A stretch of 64,000 nucleotides of DNA, taken from positions 62,001 through 126,000 of the forward strand of contig JAHFBF010000003.1 of NCBI GenBank assembly GCA_023250195.1. The letters run 5' to 3'. Of the stretch, positions 51,171-59,308 are shown piece by piece (positions within the stretch are counted from its first letter, which is position 1; the number at the start of each line of letters is the position of its first letter). The notes under the pieces are model-generated. The model was not told where the DNA came from. It saw only the letters and a program-made list of their open reading frames with translations, and made no database searches. This DNA comes from Candidatus Melainabacteria bacterium. Its GTDB lineage: Bacteria; Cyanobacteriota; Vampirovibrionia; 2-02-FULL-35-15. The translations under genes were made by a program, and so were the position numbers.

Positions 51171-52553
51171 ATGTTTTTTTCTGATGAAGAAAATTCTGCC
51201 AGTAGAAATTTTATTATTACAGCAGTTATATGGTTAGTAGTTGGAATGACACTAGGTTTAACCGGTGCGTTGGAATTTACTGCTCCTGATATGAGTACGG
51301 GAATCGCTCAGTTAACCTTCTCCAGAATAAGACCTGCACATGTCAACACTGTTGCTTTTGGCTGGTTATCAATGGCAAATATTGGAATTGTTCTTTATAT
51401 AATTCCTACTCTGACCAGATCAAAACTTTTCAGTAATAAACTTGCAAACTTTGTTTGTCTTCTCTGGAATCTTGCAATTCTATTTGGTGGATTGTGTCTG
51501 GTAAACGGTTATACGGAAGGTCGAGAATATGCCGAATACCCGGTTCCTATTGATGTAGTAGTAATTATTGGATTACTTACGCTTTCATTTGTCGTTTATA
51601 TGACGGCTATAACAAGGACAGTAAAAAAACTATATGTAAGTCTTTGGTATATGCTCGGGGCATTTTTCTGGATGCCTATTGTTTATTTTATTGGAAACAG
51701 GACTTTTATAAGATTAGACGGATTAAATGATGGGATCGTAAACTGGTTTTATGGACATAATATTTTAGGAATGTGGTTTACCACGCTTGGTGTTGGGATT
51801 GCATATTATATGATTCCAAAATTAAGTGGTCGTCCACTATGGAGTCATAGCTTATCTATGCTTGGTTTCTGGACAATTGCATTTTTCTATGCACCTACAG
51901 GGACACATCACATTCTTCAGTCGCCTGTTCCTGAATGGTTAAAAGCGCTTGCAGTAGTATTTAGTGTTGCACTTGTTATTCCTGTTATTACGGTGCTTAC
52001 AAACTTTTGCATGACAATGAAAGGAAACTGGTGGCAGCTTGCAAATAATTTACCTCTGCGTTTTGTTTTAACAGGAGCTTTCTTTTATTTTACTACCTGT
52101 ATCCAAGGTCCTTTTCAGGCGACCAGGTCTATTAACTGGTACCTTCACTTTACACAGTGGGTTGTAGGACATGCTCATGTAGCGCTTCTTGGTACATTTA
52201 CATTTTTTGATTTTGGAGCTATCTATTATATCTTGCCTAGAATTTTAAAGAGACAAATTTATAGTGTTGCTTTAGCAAGGGCACATTACTGGTTTACACT
52301 AATTGGGTTTTTAATCTTTTTTGCGGCAATGACAATTGGTGGATTGGTTCAGTCAGCAGGATGGCACTTAGGAATTCCAGTCAGCCAGTGGGGACTTGAA
52401 ATGCCTCCATACTGGGTATTCCGTGCAATTGGTGGAAGCCTGATGTGGTTTGGAAATATTTTATTCCTTATTAATGTAATCCAAACTGCAAGAGGTGTTA
52501 AGCCGCTTAATCCTCCAGATATAGAACCTGCAATGTCACCGGCAAAGGGATAG
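51171..52553 (+). CDS. ccoN: cbb3-type cytochrome c oxidase subunit I
   Basis: 460 aa. Catalytic subunit reducing O2 to water in the membrane, with low-spin heme b and the heme b3-CuB centre. Ligand regions: RPAHVNTVAFGW (low-spin heme), YGHNILGMWFTT and GTHHILQSPVP (CuB), GHAHVALLGTF (both hemes). It has about 12 transmembrane helices. The first gene of a plus-strand cluster that runs to about 59.1 kb, with gaps of 5 bp or less or overlaps near its start. Confidence 0.95.
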   Translation: MFFSDEENSASRNFIITAVIWLVVGMTLGLTGALEFTAPDMSTGIAQLTFSRIRPAHVNTVAFGWLSMANIGIVLYIIPTLTRSKLFSNKLANFVCLLWNLAILFGGLCLVNGYTEGREYAEYPVPIDVVVIIGLLTLSFVVYMTAITRTVKKLYVSLWYMLGAFFWMPIVYFIGNRTFIRLDGLNDGIVNWFYGHNILGMWFTTLGVGIAYYMIPKLSGRPLWSHSLSMLGFWTIAFFYAPTGTHHILQSPVPEWLKALAVVFSVALVIPVITVLTNFCMTMKGNWWQLANNLPLRFVLTGAFFYFTTCIQGPFQATRSINWYLHFTQWVVGHAHVALLGTFTFFDFGAIYYILPRILKRQIYSVALARAHYWFTLIGFLIFFAAMTIGGLVQSAGWHLGIPVSQWGLEMPPYWVFRAIGGSLMWFGNILFLINVIQTARGVKPLNPPDIEPAMSPAKG

Positions 52554-52558
52554 GGTAA

Positions 52559-53524
52559 ATGAATTCAAACAACAAAAATTATATTCTTCCCGCAATAGTA
52601 ATTTTGTTTTCATTTAGCATGATTATGTTTTCTACAGTACTTTTGCCAAATATGATTTTTAAACCAAAGCCTTCTGAATTTGCAGTAAAGTATACTCCTC
52701 TTGAAGCGCGCGGAAGAAAAATTTATATGAAAGAAGGCTGTGTTTATTGCCATAGTCAGTTTGTAAGACCTCAGGATAGAGACTTTGGACCACTTGTTAT
52801 GGCTGGTGATTATGTATATGAAACACCAAATTTATTAGGAACGATTAGAACTGGTCCTGATCTTTCAAATGAAGGGGGTAAGCATCCTGATGCATGGCAC
52901 CTTGCACACTTTAAAAATCCAAGAACAGTAACTCCTGGTTCAGTAATGCCTCCATTTGTTTACTTAAAAGATGATGAAATGAAAGCTCTTATTGCTTATG
53001 TCCAATCAATAGGCAAAAAGAGACTTGTAAAATATCAGAGAATCTATCATCCTGATGAACTTGACAAAGTTCTGGAAAAAAGAAAAGTTAATGTAGATAG
53101 CTCTGCTGCTGCAAATGCTGGAAGAGGAATTTTCCAGCAGAACTGTGCTACATGCCATGGTACTCATGGGCTTGGAAATGGTCCAAATGCAATTGCTATT
53201 GGTAAAAAACCGGCAAACTTTTCAAGACCATTTTATAAAGATTATGATGATGTAACCTGGTTCTGGAGAGTCTCAGAAGGTGTTCCCGGAACAAGAATGC
53301 CTCAGTGGGAAAGACTTCTAACTGCAGAGCAGAGATGGTATCTTGTCGCATTTTTAAAGACCATTCCAAGAGAAAATGAAGTTTATCCAAAAGCATATGA
53401 AAATCTTAATGCTGAAAAATGGGTTGAGCAAAATATAATTTCCGAGAAAGAGTTGAATTCTCAAAAACCGGCAATGATTATTGAAACGAAGGGTCCGCCA
53501 CCGGCAGCAGGAGGGGGACATTAA
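52559..53524 (+). CDS. CcoO-like cytochrome c subunit with an added second cytochrome c domain
   Basis: 321 aa. One N-terminal membrane helix (ILPAIVILFSFSMIMFSTVLLP), a CcoO-type heme c domain (CVYCH at 61-65 with SQFVRPQDRDFGP following, as in CcoO), then a second heme domain with CATCH (196-200) of the CcoP type and axial Met candidates (PGTRMPQWE). No separate CcoP is in the cluster, so this protein likely fills both roles with two hemes instead of three. Its stop overlaps the next start. Confidence 0.88.
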   Translation: MNSNNKNYILPAIVILFSFSMIMFSTVLLPNMIFKPKPSEFAVKYTPLEARGRKIYMKEGCVYCHSQFVRPQDRDFGPLVMAGDYVYETPNLLGTIRTGPDLSNEGGKHPDAWHLAHFKNPRTVTPGSVMPPFVYLKDDEMKALIAYVQSIGKKRLVKYQRIYHPDELDKVLEKRKVNVDSSAAANAGRGIFQQNCATCHGTHGLGNGPNAIAIGKKPANFSRPFYKDYDDVTWFWRVSEGVPGTRMPQWERLLTAEQRWYLVAFLKTIPRENEVYPKAYENLNAEKWVEQNIISEKELNSQKPAMIIETKGPPPAAGGGH

Positions 53525-53730
53525 TGAATATAACAGCACAAGAAGTAATTCATGACTTAATAGCAAGACCAGGACTGGGGATGTTTGCATGGTTATGCTT
53601 TATATTTTTTATAGTAGCTTTTGCTATTTTTATCTGGGCTTTAAAGTCGGGGCAAATGACTGATGTTGAACAGGCGAAATTTGATATGTTAGAAGATAAT
53701 CCAAAGAAGGAGATTCATAACAATGGCTGA
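53524..53730 (+). CDS. Small CcoS/CcoQ-like membrane protein
   Basis: 68 aa. One transmembrane helix (MFAWLCFIFFIVAFAIFIWAL) followed by KSGQMTDVEQAKFDML, close to the CcoS pattern W-A-x-x-SGQ-x-D-D. CcoS assists cofactor loading in cbb3 oxidase; CcoQ is a small structural subunit. I lean to CcoS-like. Starts on the last base of the preceding stop. Confidence 0.65.
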   Translation: MNITAQEVIHDLIARPGLGMFAWLCFIFFIVAFAIFIWALKSGQMTDVEQAKFDMLEDNPKKEIHNNG

Positions 53731-53893
53731 AGAAATAAAACATGAATATGAACCTCTTTGTCAGGTTCCTCAGGTTACAAAGCCTGAAGAATATAGAATG
53801 GGTGAGCATAAGCCCCCTATATTTTTAGTTGTATTATTCTTCCTTGTTTTTGTATGGGCAATGATTTCATGGATTCCATTTTTTGGGTACTGA
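53723..53893 (+). CDS. Small membrane protein of the oxidase cluster (56 aa)
   Basis: Not in the ORF track. ATG 53723 overlaps the previous gene by 8 bp. A polar N-terminal half (YEPLCQVPQVTKPEEYRMGEH) and one membrane helix (IFLVVLFFLVFVWAMISWI) ending PFFGY. The position and layout suggest a small oxidase subunit; no family recognised. Confidence 0.65.
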   Translation: MAEEIKHEYEPLCQVPQVTKPEEYRMGEHKPPIFLVVLFFLVFVWAMISWIPFFGY

Positions 53894-53901
53894 GGATGTA
53901 A

Positions 53902-53923
53902 GGGTAGACCTATGTGTCTGCCC
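53902..53923. repeat. GGGTAGAC palindrome in the oxidase cluster
   Basis: GGGTAGAC-CTATGT-GTCTGCCC, one mismatch. Same core as the recJ tandem repeat (24808). Lies in the short gap before the diheme lipoprotein gene. Confidence 0.7.
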
Positions 53924-53945
53924 GAATTAAGGATGACAGAGCAAG

Positions 53946-54749
53946 ATGGGGCGTAAAAAACAAATAACAGGAATATTAAAGACAGTCACACTAGTAATGT
54001 CCATTGTAATAGTGGGGATTTTAATTACTGCCTGCCAATCAAATTTGAATATAAATAAAGTAGCACTACCATCTAATCAAAAACCATTAATCAGTCAAAA
54101 AGGTACTCAGGAAGATTTTGCATACCCTACAAAAGATCCATCGATAGTAGAGGGCAAAAAATTATTTGGTCAGAATTGTGCTTCATGTCATAGTTTTGGG
54201 AATCAGGGTGGAAAGAATGTATTCACTCTTAAATACATAAATAGTGTTACTCCTTCTCACTTATTTAAAACGATTACAAGCAGTGATAAACATGAATCAT
54301 TTAAAGATAAACTAAACAGGCAGGAAAGATGGGAGCTGGTTATGTACCTGCGCTCTGAACTGTTTGGTTTGCCAAAAGATTTTGAAGATGTAAAAATAAA
54401 ATTTGGAAGTAATTGTGCTGTATGTCATGGTACAAGAGGTTTTGCAGATGGACCTATTCATTACTATTTAAATCCTCCTCCTGCAAACTTCAATGAGTTT
54501 GACAGACTTTATGAAAAAACCGATGCAAAGATCTTTGATGAAATCTCAAATGGGATTCCCTGGACAGCAATGCCTCCATGGGCAAACAGAGTTGATAAAG
54601 ATAAGCATTTTACATTTGATGATAAGTTCAGATGGGAGCTTGTTAAGTATGTAAGGAGCTTTGGTTATTCTACTGAAAAAGATGCTTTGCTTGAGCTTTT
54701 AAAGCCTGATAAAAAGGTTCAGTCAGAAAAAGTTGAAGAGGATAAATAA
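53946..54749 (+). CDS. Diheme cytochrome c lipoprotein
   Basis: 267 aa. Signal with lipobox LITAC (lipidated C30), so it is an exported membrane-anchored protein. Two heme c sites, CASCH (78-82) and CAVCH (157-161), each with a following Met-containing loop (GIPWTAMPPWA for the second). It stands between the oxidase genes and the Rieske gene, so it probably carries electrons from the Rieske/cytochrome b complex to CcoO. 2 bp before the next start. Confidence 0.88.
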   Translation: MGRKKQITGILKTVTLVMSIVIVGILITACQSNLNINKVALPSNQKPLISQKGTQEDFAYPTKDPSIVEGKKLFGQNCASCHSFGNQGGKNVFTLKYINSVTPSHLFKTITSSDKHESFKDKLNRQERWELVMYLRSELFGLPKDFEDVKIKFGSNCAVCHGTRGFADGPIHYYLNPPPANFNEFDRLYEKTDAKIFDEISNGIPWTAMPPWANRVDKDKHFTFDDKFRWELVKYVRSFGYSTEKDALLELLKPDKKVQSEKVEEDK

Positions 54750-54751
54750 AA

Positions 54752-55318
54752 ATGGATTTTGAAACAACAAGGCGAAATTTATTAAAAGGAATATTAGCAA
54801 TTCCTGTTTTAGGAACATTAGCTGCTGCTGTATCTCCTTTTATGAGGTTTTTAAAACCTACCATTAAACCTCTGAATTATATGCAGGGACCGGATTTGCC
54901 AAAGTCTTTAAAGCCAGTAATGTTTGATCTCTCTTTATTTACAAAACCATTTGATGTTCAGTCATTTAATTTTACACAGGTAAATAAAGAATATACTGCG
55001 CTTGGTACACAGATGAGAGACATACCGGGATATGCTGTAAAACTTCCAAGTGGAGAATTTGCAGTTTACAGTAGAATCTGTCCTCATCTTGGCTGTGTTT
55101 TTAACTTTGTTCCAAATCCTGATGATGTGGCAAAAGGTTATAACTTTAGACCAGATGGACCAGTGTTTGCATGTCCATGCCATTTAAGTGTTTTTGATAT
55201 TCAAAAAGAAGGACAGGTTGTTTCAGGTCCTGCACCAAGGCCACCAAGAAAATTTGTTTATAAAATCGAAAACAATCAGTTAATTATTAGTGATCTTGAG
55301 AGTGGAGGGGTTGCATAA
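54752..55318 (+). CDS. Rieske [2Fe-2S] protein
   Basis: 188 aa. N-terminal Tat-type anchor (TTRRNLLKGILAIPVLG), then the Rieske fold with CPHLGC (110-115) and CPCH (141-144), the cysteine and histidine ligands. The 24 residues between them include an extra loop (NPDDVAKGYNFRPDG). It oxidises quinol at the Qo site and passes electrons to cytochrome c. In order with the two cytochrome b genes downstream. Confidence 0.95.
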   Translation: MDFETTRRNLLKGILAIPVLGTLAAAVSPFMRFLKPTIKPLNYMQGPDLPKSLKPVMFDLSLFTKPFDVQSFNFTQVNKEYTALGTQMRDIPGYAVKLPSGEFAVYSRICPHLGCVFNFVPNPDDVAKGYNFRPDGPVFACPCHLSVFDIQKEGQVVSGPAPRPPRKFVYKIENNQLIISDLESGGVA

Positions 55319-55332
55319 TATGATGTTTGGTG

Positions 55333-55417
55333 TCATTGCGAGAAACGTTAGTGACGAAGCAATCTCCAAAGCGTTAGGGAGATTGCCGCGTCGGCACTTT
55401 GTGCCTCCTCGCAATGA
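55333..55417. repeat. CATTGCGAG inverted repeat between Rieske and cytochrome b genes
   Basis: TCATTGCGAG...CTCGCAATGA outer arms; inner GCAATCTCC/GGAGATTGC. It fills most of the 115-bp gap in an otherwise tight cluster. Confidence 0.9.
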
Positions 55418-55433
55418 CGTGAATAGGTAATTT

Positions 55434-56774
55434 ATGATCGACAAATTAAAAGAAATTGGAAAACAGCAATTTGAAACCTCTAAAAAGTGGGTTTTGGACC
55501 ACATTAATAATATTGATATTTTTGATGAGCACTATGTAGATAAAGCAAAGACAAATCCCTGGTATACGCTGGGTTCACTGGTATGGTTATTCTGGATGAT
55601 AACAATTATTTCTGGTTGTGTTTTAATGGCAATTTATATTCCATCTATAAATGAAGCTTATGATTCAATTGTTAAAATACAGTTCCAAATTCCTTTTGGT
55701 GCAATAATCAGAGGTGTTCATAAGTATGGAGCAGATGCGGTTATTATCGCAGCCACGATTAGGCTTTATAGAATTTTTATTGCATGTGACTATAAACCAA
55801 ATAGGGAGTTTAATGTAGCAATTGCACTTCTTACTTTATTGCTTGGAATGTATTCAGGTTTGACCGGCTATCTTCTAATCTGGAATCAGCGAGCGTTCTG
55901 GGCTACAAAGGTTTTTGCAACCTTTCCTACTTATGTCGAAAGTTTTTATCTTCTTGGTCCTACACATGTTGGCATAAATACTTCACAAATTCTTTTAGGC
56001 GGAAGTTCAATTGGACAGGCTACAATGACAAGATTTTATTCTTTTCATACAGCATTTACCCTGATTCCATTGATTATTGTTGAACTGTACTTTTATAGAA
56101 ATGGACTTAAGAGATTTAATATTCCCTGGAAATTAGCTTTAATTCCCATTTTCATGGTATTTATTACTGCAATTGTTCTTCCTGCACAAATTGGTCACAG
56201 AGCAGATCCCAGCGTAACACCGCTGCCGATTTTATCCGACTGGTACTTCCTGGCACTTTATCAATTCTTGAAATATATGGAGCCTGTCTGGGCAACTGCT
56301 CTTACAGTGTTGATTCCAGCGACTGTAGTTGTTCTTCCATTCTTGGATCTTGGATCAGAAACAAGAATATTAAAAAGACCAATATTTTTAATGGTAACCA
56401 TAATGGGCTTTATTCAGTTCTTGGTTTTTTCAGGATTAATAATTATGAACATTGCAAATATTCACAGAGATCCACCTATTTGGAGAGCTGGAACCTGGAT
56501 ATTGATTGCCGTTGGAGTTGTATGGCAGTATATTAATCAAAAGACTGAAAGACCCGAAAAGCTGTTTGTAGCAATTGGTGACTTTATTGCATATGTAGTT
56601 TGTCCTCTTTTTGTTTTGTACTGGGTATTTCCCACACTCTTAAATGGCTGGATAACTTTAAAGCAACAGCTTGAGGGAGTGGGTATTTGTATGATTCCTG
56701 CGGTGATTGCTTATACATGGCATTTGCTTATTAGGAAAAAACTTGTAAAACCACAGGAAGCAGTGCTGGCATGA
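55434..56774 (+). CDS. Cytochrome b, divergent: only one bis-histidine heme pair
   Basis: 446 aa, full-length cytochrome b with about 9-10 membrane helices, Qo-type motif SDWYF and GYLLIWNQRAFWA. In helix B the pattern H-x13-H is broken: GVHKYGADAV keeps the first histidine, but the position 14 on is Arg (ATIRLYR). In helix D FHTAFTL keeps the first, but position 14 on is Tyr (VELYFYR). So one heme (the bL-type pair) can bind and the other (bH-type) cannot by the usual ligands. The second cytochrome b gene in this cluster has all four. Confidence 0.9.
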   Translation: MIDKLKEIGKQQFETSKKWVLDHINNIDIFDEHYVDKAKTNPWYTLGSLVWLFWMITIISGCVLMAIYIPSINEAYDSIVKIQFQIPFGAIIRGVHKYGADAVIIAATIRLYRIFIACDYKPNREFNVAIALLTLLLGMYSGLTGYLLIWNQRAFWATKVFATFPTYVESFYLLGPTHVGINTSQILLGGSSIGQATMTRFYSFHTAFTLIPLIIVELYFYRNGLKRFNIPWKLALIPIFMVFITAIVLPAQIGHRADPSVTPLPILSDWYFLALYQFLKYMEPVWATALTVLIPATVVVLPFLDLGSETRILKRPIFLMVTIMGFIQFLVFSGLIIMNIANIHRDPPIWRAGTWILIAVGVVWQYINQKTERPEKLFVAIGDFIAYVVCPLFVLYWVFPTLLNGWITLKQQLEGVGICMIPAVIAYTWHLLIRKKLVKPQEAVLA

Positions 56775-57130
56775 TGAAAAAAATGAAGATAACTAGAATT
56801 TTTACTTTTTGTTTGTCAGTTTATTTTCTGTCTGTTTTTTTTGAAGCCGGCAGATTGCTTGCTTATGAAAAAACATTTATTCACTTAGGAATTTCGCTCT
56901 TTTCAGGATTCATGTTTATTCTTTCTCTCTTAGTAATAGGCTATTGGGTGTACAGTGAAGAAAAAGAAAAAAATAATCTAAAGGTAAAATTTGGTTTATA
57001 TGAATGGTTCTACAATCTTCCGATTAACGTCATTGCGAGAAGCAAAGCGATGAAGCAATCTCATAACGTTAGTGGATTGCCGCGTCAGCACTTTGTGCCT
57101 CCTCGCAATGACAAAGAAGTGGTAGCATGA
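56771..57130 (+). CDS. Small membrane protein, C-terminus made by an inverted repeat
   Basis: 119 aa, starting within the stop of the cytochrome b gene. Two hydrophobic segments (FTFCLSVYFLSVFF; LGISLFSGFMFILSLLVIGYWVY). The last 33 residues (NVIARSKAMKQSHNV... PPRND) are encoded by a copy of the CATTGCGAG repeat, so the native end is lost. The natural protein was probably about 85 residues. Confidence 0.6.
   Translation: MMKKMKITRIFTFCLSVYFLSVFFEAGRLLAYEKTFIHLGISLFSGFMFILSLLVIGYWVYSEEKEKNNLKVKFGLYEWFYNLPINVIARSKAMKQSHNVSGLPRQHFVPPRNDKEVVA
57030..57111. repeat. CATTGCGAG inverted repeat inside the 56771 gene
   Basis: TCATTGCGAGAAGC ... GCCTCCTCGCAATGA, with GCAATCTC/GGATTGC inside. Encodes the ARSKAMKQS and PPRND stretches. 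Confidence 0.9.
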
Positions 57131-57345
57131 AAGCACTCATCCAATTATTAATAGCTGGTTTATGTGCTCTTGGCACAATGGTGATTTTATTTCTTTTAGC
57201 AACCAGTGAGTTAAGCTACAGAGATATAACATTTGCAAAGTATTTTGGAATGCTTGGAGTTCTTGCAGCAATAGCGTTTGTTGTTTTGACAAATAATGAT
57301 GATAACGAAGAGACTAATCCAGGAAAGGAGAAGTTGAAAAAATAA
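57127..57345 (+). CDS. Small two-helix membrane protein
   Basis: 72 aa, overlapping the previous stop by 4 bp (ATGA). Two membrane helices (LIQLLIAGLCALGTMVILFLLA; YFGMLGVLAAIAFVVLT) and a charged tail (NNDDNEETNPGKEK). A likely small subunit of the cytochrome b complex; no family recognised. Ends 3 bp before the second cytochrome b gene. Confidence 0.6.
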   Translation: MKALIQLLIAGLCALGTMVILFLLATSELSYRDITFAKYFGMLGVLAAIAFVVLTNNDDNEETNPGKEKLKK

Positions 57346-57348
57346 AAT

Positions 57349-58479
57349 ATGTACAGGAAAATCTTAGACAAACTGCAAGTACTAACAATTGACTTTGAAA
57401 AGTTCTTAAATAAAGTATTTAGTCAACAATATAATCCTTTCTATTACCATGGTGCAGTGCCAAATCTTTTCATGTGGACATTATTTATAACAGGACTTTT
57501 ATTGTTTGCCTACTTTCAACCTACCTTAGACAGTGCTTATATTTCAGTAAATTATATTTCTACAAAGATTCCATTTGGGCAGATAGTGCGTGGATTACAT
57601 AGATATGCTGCAGATGCAATGGTGATTGCAGTATTAATTCATGCTATCAGGGTCTTCTTTACTGATAGATATAGAAAATATCGTTGGATTGCATGGTATT
57701 CAGGAGTTGCACTTTTGCTTTGCATGTTTGTCATTGGTGTAACTGGATATGTGCTTGTCTGGGATGAGCGTTCTTATATGATTGTTTTAATGATGACAGA
57801 TGCTCTGAATCAAATACCCTTTATAGGACAGACACTTGCAAAATTATTTGTAAATGGTGAAGTAATCACTCATTACACAATGGCAATGTCATTTTTTATA
57901 CATGTTGGAATTTCATTCTTCCTTTTATATTTAATTTGGTTACACTATGTAAGAATCTCAAGACCGGTTACAGATGTTCCGCTTGGGCTTGGAATGTTGC
58001 TTTTTTCATTGATAATGATTCCTGCAGCTCTTATTCCTGTAGTGAGTGGAAAACCTGCAGTGCTTACTGAAACACCACATGAGTTTCCTATCGACTGGTT
58101 TTATCTCTGGATTTTCCCTTTATTTTCAGGAATGCCGGCTTTAATAGTCTGGACTGGCTTATTTGTAGCAGTAGCAATTTTGCTTCTTGTTCCATATTTG
58201 ATAGTGGATATTCCAAAATCACCAGCTGCAGTTTCACTGGATAATTGTGTGGGATGTACTCTCTGTGCAAAGGATTGTCCATATGAAGCTATTTACATGG
58301 TTCCAAGGACAGATCATCCAAAGTATAAACAGCTTGCAATAGTAATAGATTCTCGTTGTGCTGAATGTGGTCTTTGTGTTGGAGCATGTGCATTTAAAGC
58401 AATTGATTTACCGCAAAAGCATTCAAAAGAAATCATTGCAAAGATTGGTGATGTCTTAAAGGAGCCGATTACGGTGTAG
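57349..58479 (+). CDS. Cytochrome b fused to a C-terminal 2x[4Fe-4S] ferredoxin domain
   Basis: 376 aa. The first 285 residues are a cytochrome b with both histidine pairs at 14-residue spacing: GLHRYAADAMVIAVLIHAIR in helix B and FFIHVGISFFLLYLIWLHYVR in helix D. GYVLVWDER and PIDWFY correspond to the Qo region. A short linker leads into CVGCTLCAKDCP and CAECGLCVGACA, two [4Fe-4S] sites on the cytoplasmic side. That would link the high-potential quinone chain to a ferredoxin-like low-potential carrier. Confidence 0.92.
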   Translation: MYRKILDKLQVLTIDFEKFLNKVFSQQYNPFYYHGAVPNLFMWTLFITGLLLFAYFQPTLDSAYISVNYISTKIPFGQIVRGLHRYAADAMVIAVLIHAIRVFFTDRYRKYRWIAWYSGVALLLCMFVIGVTGYVLVWDERSYMIVLMMTDALNQIPFIGQTLAKLFVNGEVITHYTMAMSFFIHVGISFFLLYLIWLHYVRISRPVTDVPLGLGMLLFSLIMIPAALIPVVSGKPAVLTETPHEFPIDWFYLWIFPLFSGMPALIVWTGLFVAVAILLLVPYLIVDIPKSPAAVSLDNCVGCTLCAKDCPYEAIYMVPRTDHPKYKQLAIVIDSRCAECGLCVGACAFKAIDLPQKHSKEIIAKIGDVLKEPITV

Positions 58480-58486
58480 AACTGTA

Positions 58487-58507
58487 GGGGCAGGATTTAT
58501 CCTGCCC
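58487..58507. repeat. GGGGCAGGAT palindrome after the ferredoxin-fused cytochrome b gene
   Basis: GGGGCAGGATTTATCCTGCCC: 9-bp arms GGGCAGGAT/ATCCTGCCC around a 2-base centre. It lies 7 bp after the stop and 19 bp before the next start. It could act as a weak terminator or mRNA boundary but lacks a T-run. Confidence 0.75.
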
Positions 58508-58525
58508 TTCTTAGGGTAAGAAAAG

Positions 58526-58909
58526 ATGACAAACAAAAAAAAGAAAATATTAGGTATAGTTTGCGAACGAAGTGTTGATTTAAAAAAACACATTCAAAAG
58601 AACAAGCTTAAAGACAAAGACAATGTATCTATTGTAGAACTTACCTGTTCCGGGATGATTCAGCCAGTAATGCTTGAAGAAGCTTTTAAACAGGGTGCTG
58701 AGGGTGTTTTTGTAATGGGATGTCAGATTGGGGACTGTCATTTTCGTGAAGGAAATAAATGGTGTCAGGAAAGATTACTTGGACAAAGACCCCCAAATAT
58801 TAAAAAAACAGTAGATAAAAATAAAGTCAGAGGATATTGGCTGGCAAAATGTGATTATAAAAAATTTCTGGATAAGGTTAATAAATTTGAGGAAGATTTG
58901 TGTAAGTAG
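58526..58909 (+). CDS. MvhD/FlpD-like iron-sulfur protein
   Basis: 127 aa, the family's usual length. Motifs: ELTCSGMIQPVMLEEAFKQGAEGVFVMGCQIGDCHF, then GNKWCQERL and a late AKCDYKKF: a [2Fe-2S]-type cysteine set. MvhD/FlpD hands electrons from hydrogenase or formate dehydrogenase to HdrA-type flavoproteins in electron bifurcation. There is no hdrA here; the ferredoxin-fused cytochrome b directly upstream is a plausible partner. Ribosome site: GGGTAAG. Confidence 0.85.
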   Translation: MTNKKKKILGIVCERSVDLKKHIQKNKLKDKDNVSIVELTCSGMIQPVMLEEAFKQGAEGVFVMGCQIGDCHFREGNKWCQERLLGQRPPNIKKTVDKNKVRGYWLAKCDYKKFLDKVNKFEEDLCK

Positions 58910-58910
58910 G

Positions 58911-58930
58911 GGGCGTATTGCAATACGCCC
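58911..58930. repeat. Perfect 20-bp palindrome
   Basis: GGGCGTATTGCAATACGCCC, directly after the MvhD-like stop. Continues GTACAGGG, matching the palindrome in rsmG (46827). Confidence 0.85.
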
Positions 58931-58961
58931 GTACAGGGTCAAATTGTAATGCGATGGATAT

Positions 58962-59105
58962 ATGTCAACAGTAAAAGATGCAAAATATGTAATGGGCGGC
59001 AGTATTTCACCAATCAAGTTGTTCTTTAGCTATGTACTTTTCTATCTGCACTTTTTTATCTGGTTGTTATTGATAGCTAGTTTTGGAGTAATAGCAGAGT
59101 TCTAA
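58962..59105 (+). CDS. Small membrane protein (47 aa) at the end of the respiratory cluster
   Basis: Below the ORF-track cutoff. ATG 58962; the polar start (STVKDAKYVMGGSISPIK) leads into one long membrane helix (FFSYVLFYLHFFIWLLLIASFGVIAEF). No strong ribosome site. Likely a minor subunit or not a gene; the hydrophobic helix in the same direction favours it. Confidence 0.45.
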   Translation: MSTVKDAKYVMGGSISPIKLFFSYVLFYLHFFIWLLLIASFGVIAEF

Positions 59106-59308
59106 AATCAATTATGTTTTGAGATCCTTCGGTTGGAGTTTACCCTGAGCGAAGCGAATGTGCCTCAGGACTCCGCTTTGTATCAAGAATTTTAATCTAT
59201 GTTAAGAGATCTAAATCTATTCTTCTTAACCTGCGTAATAGCATTTGCTTTTCTTTCCTTAAATTGTTTAGTATAAAATTAAAGGAAGATATTTAATACT
59301 AAACAATA

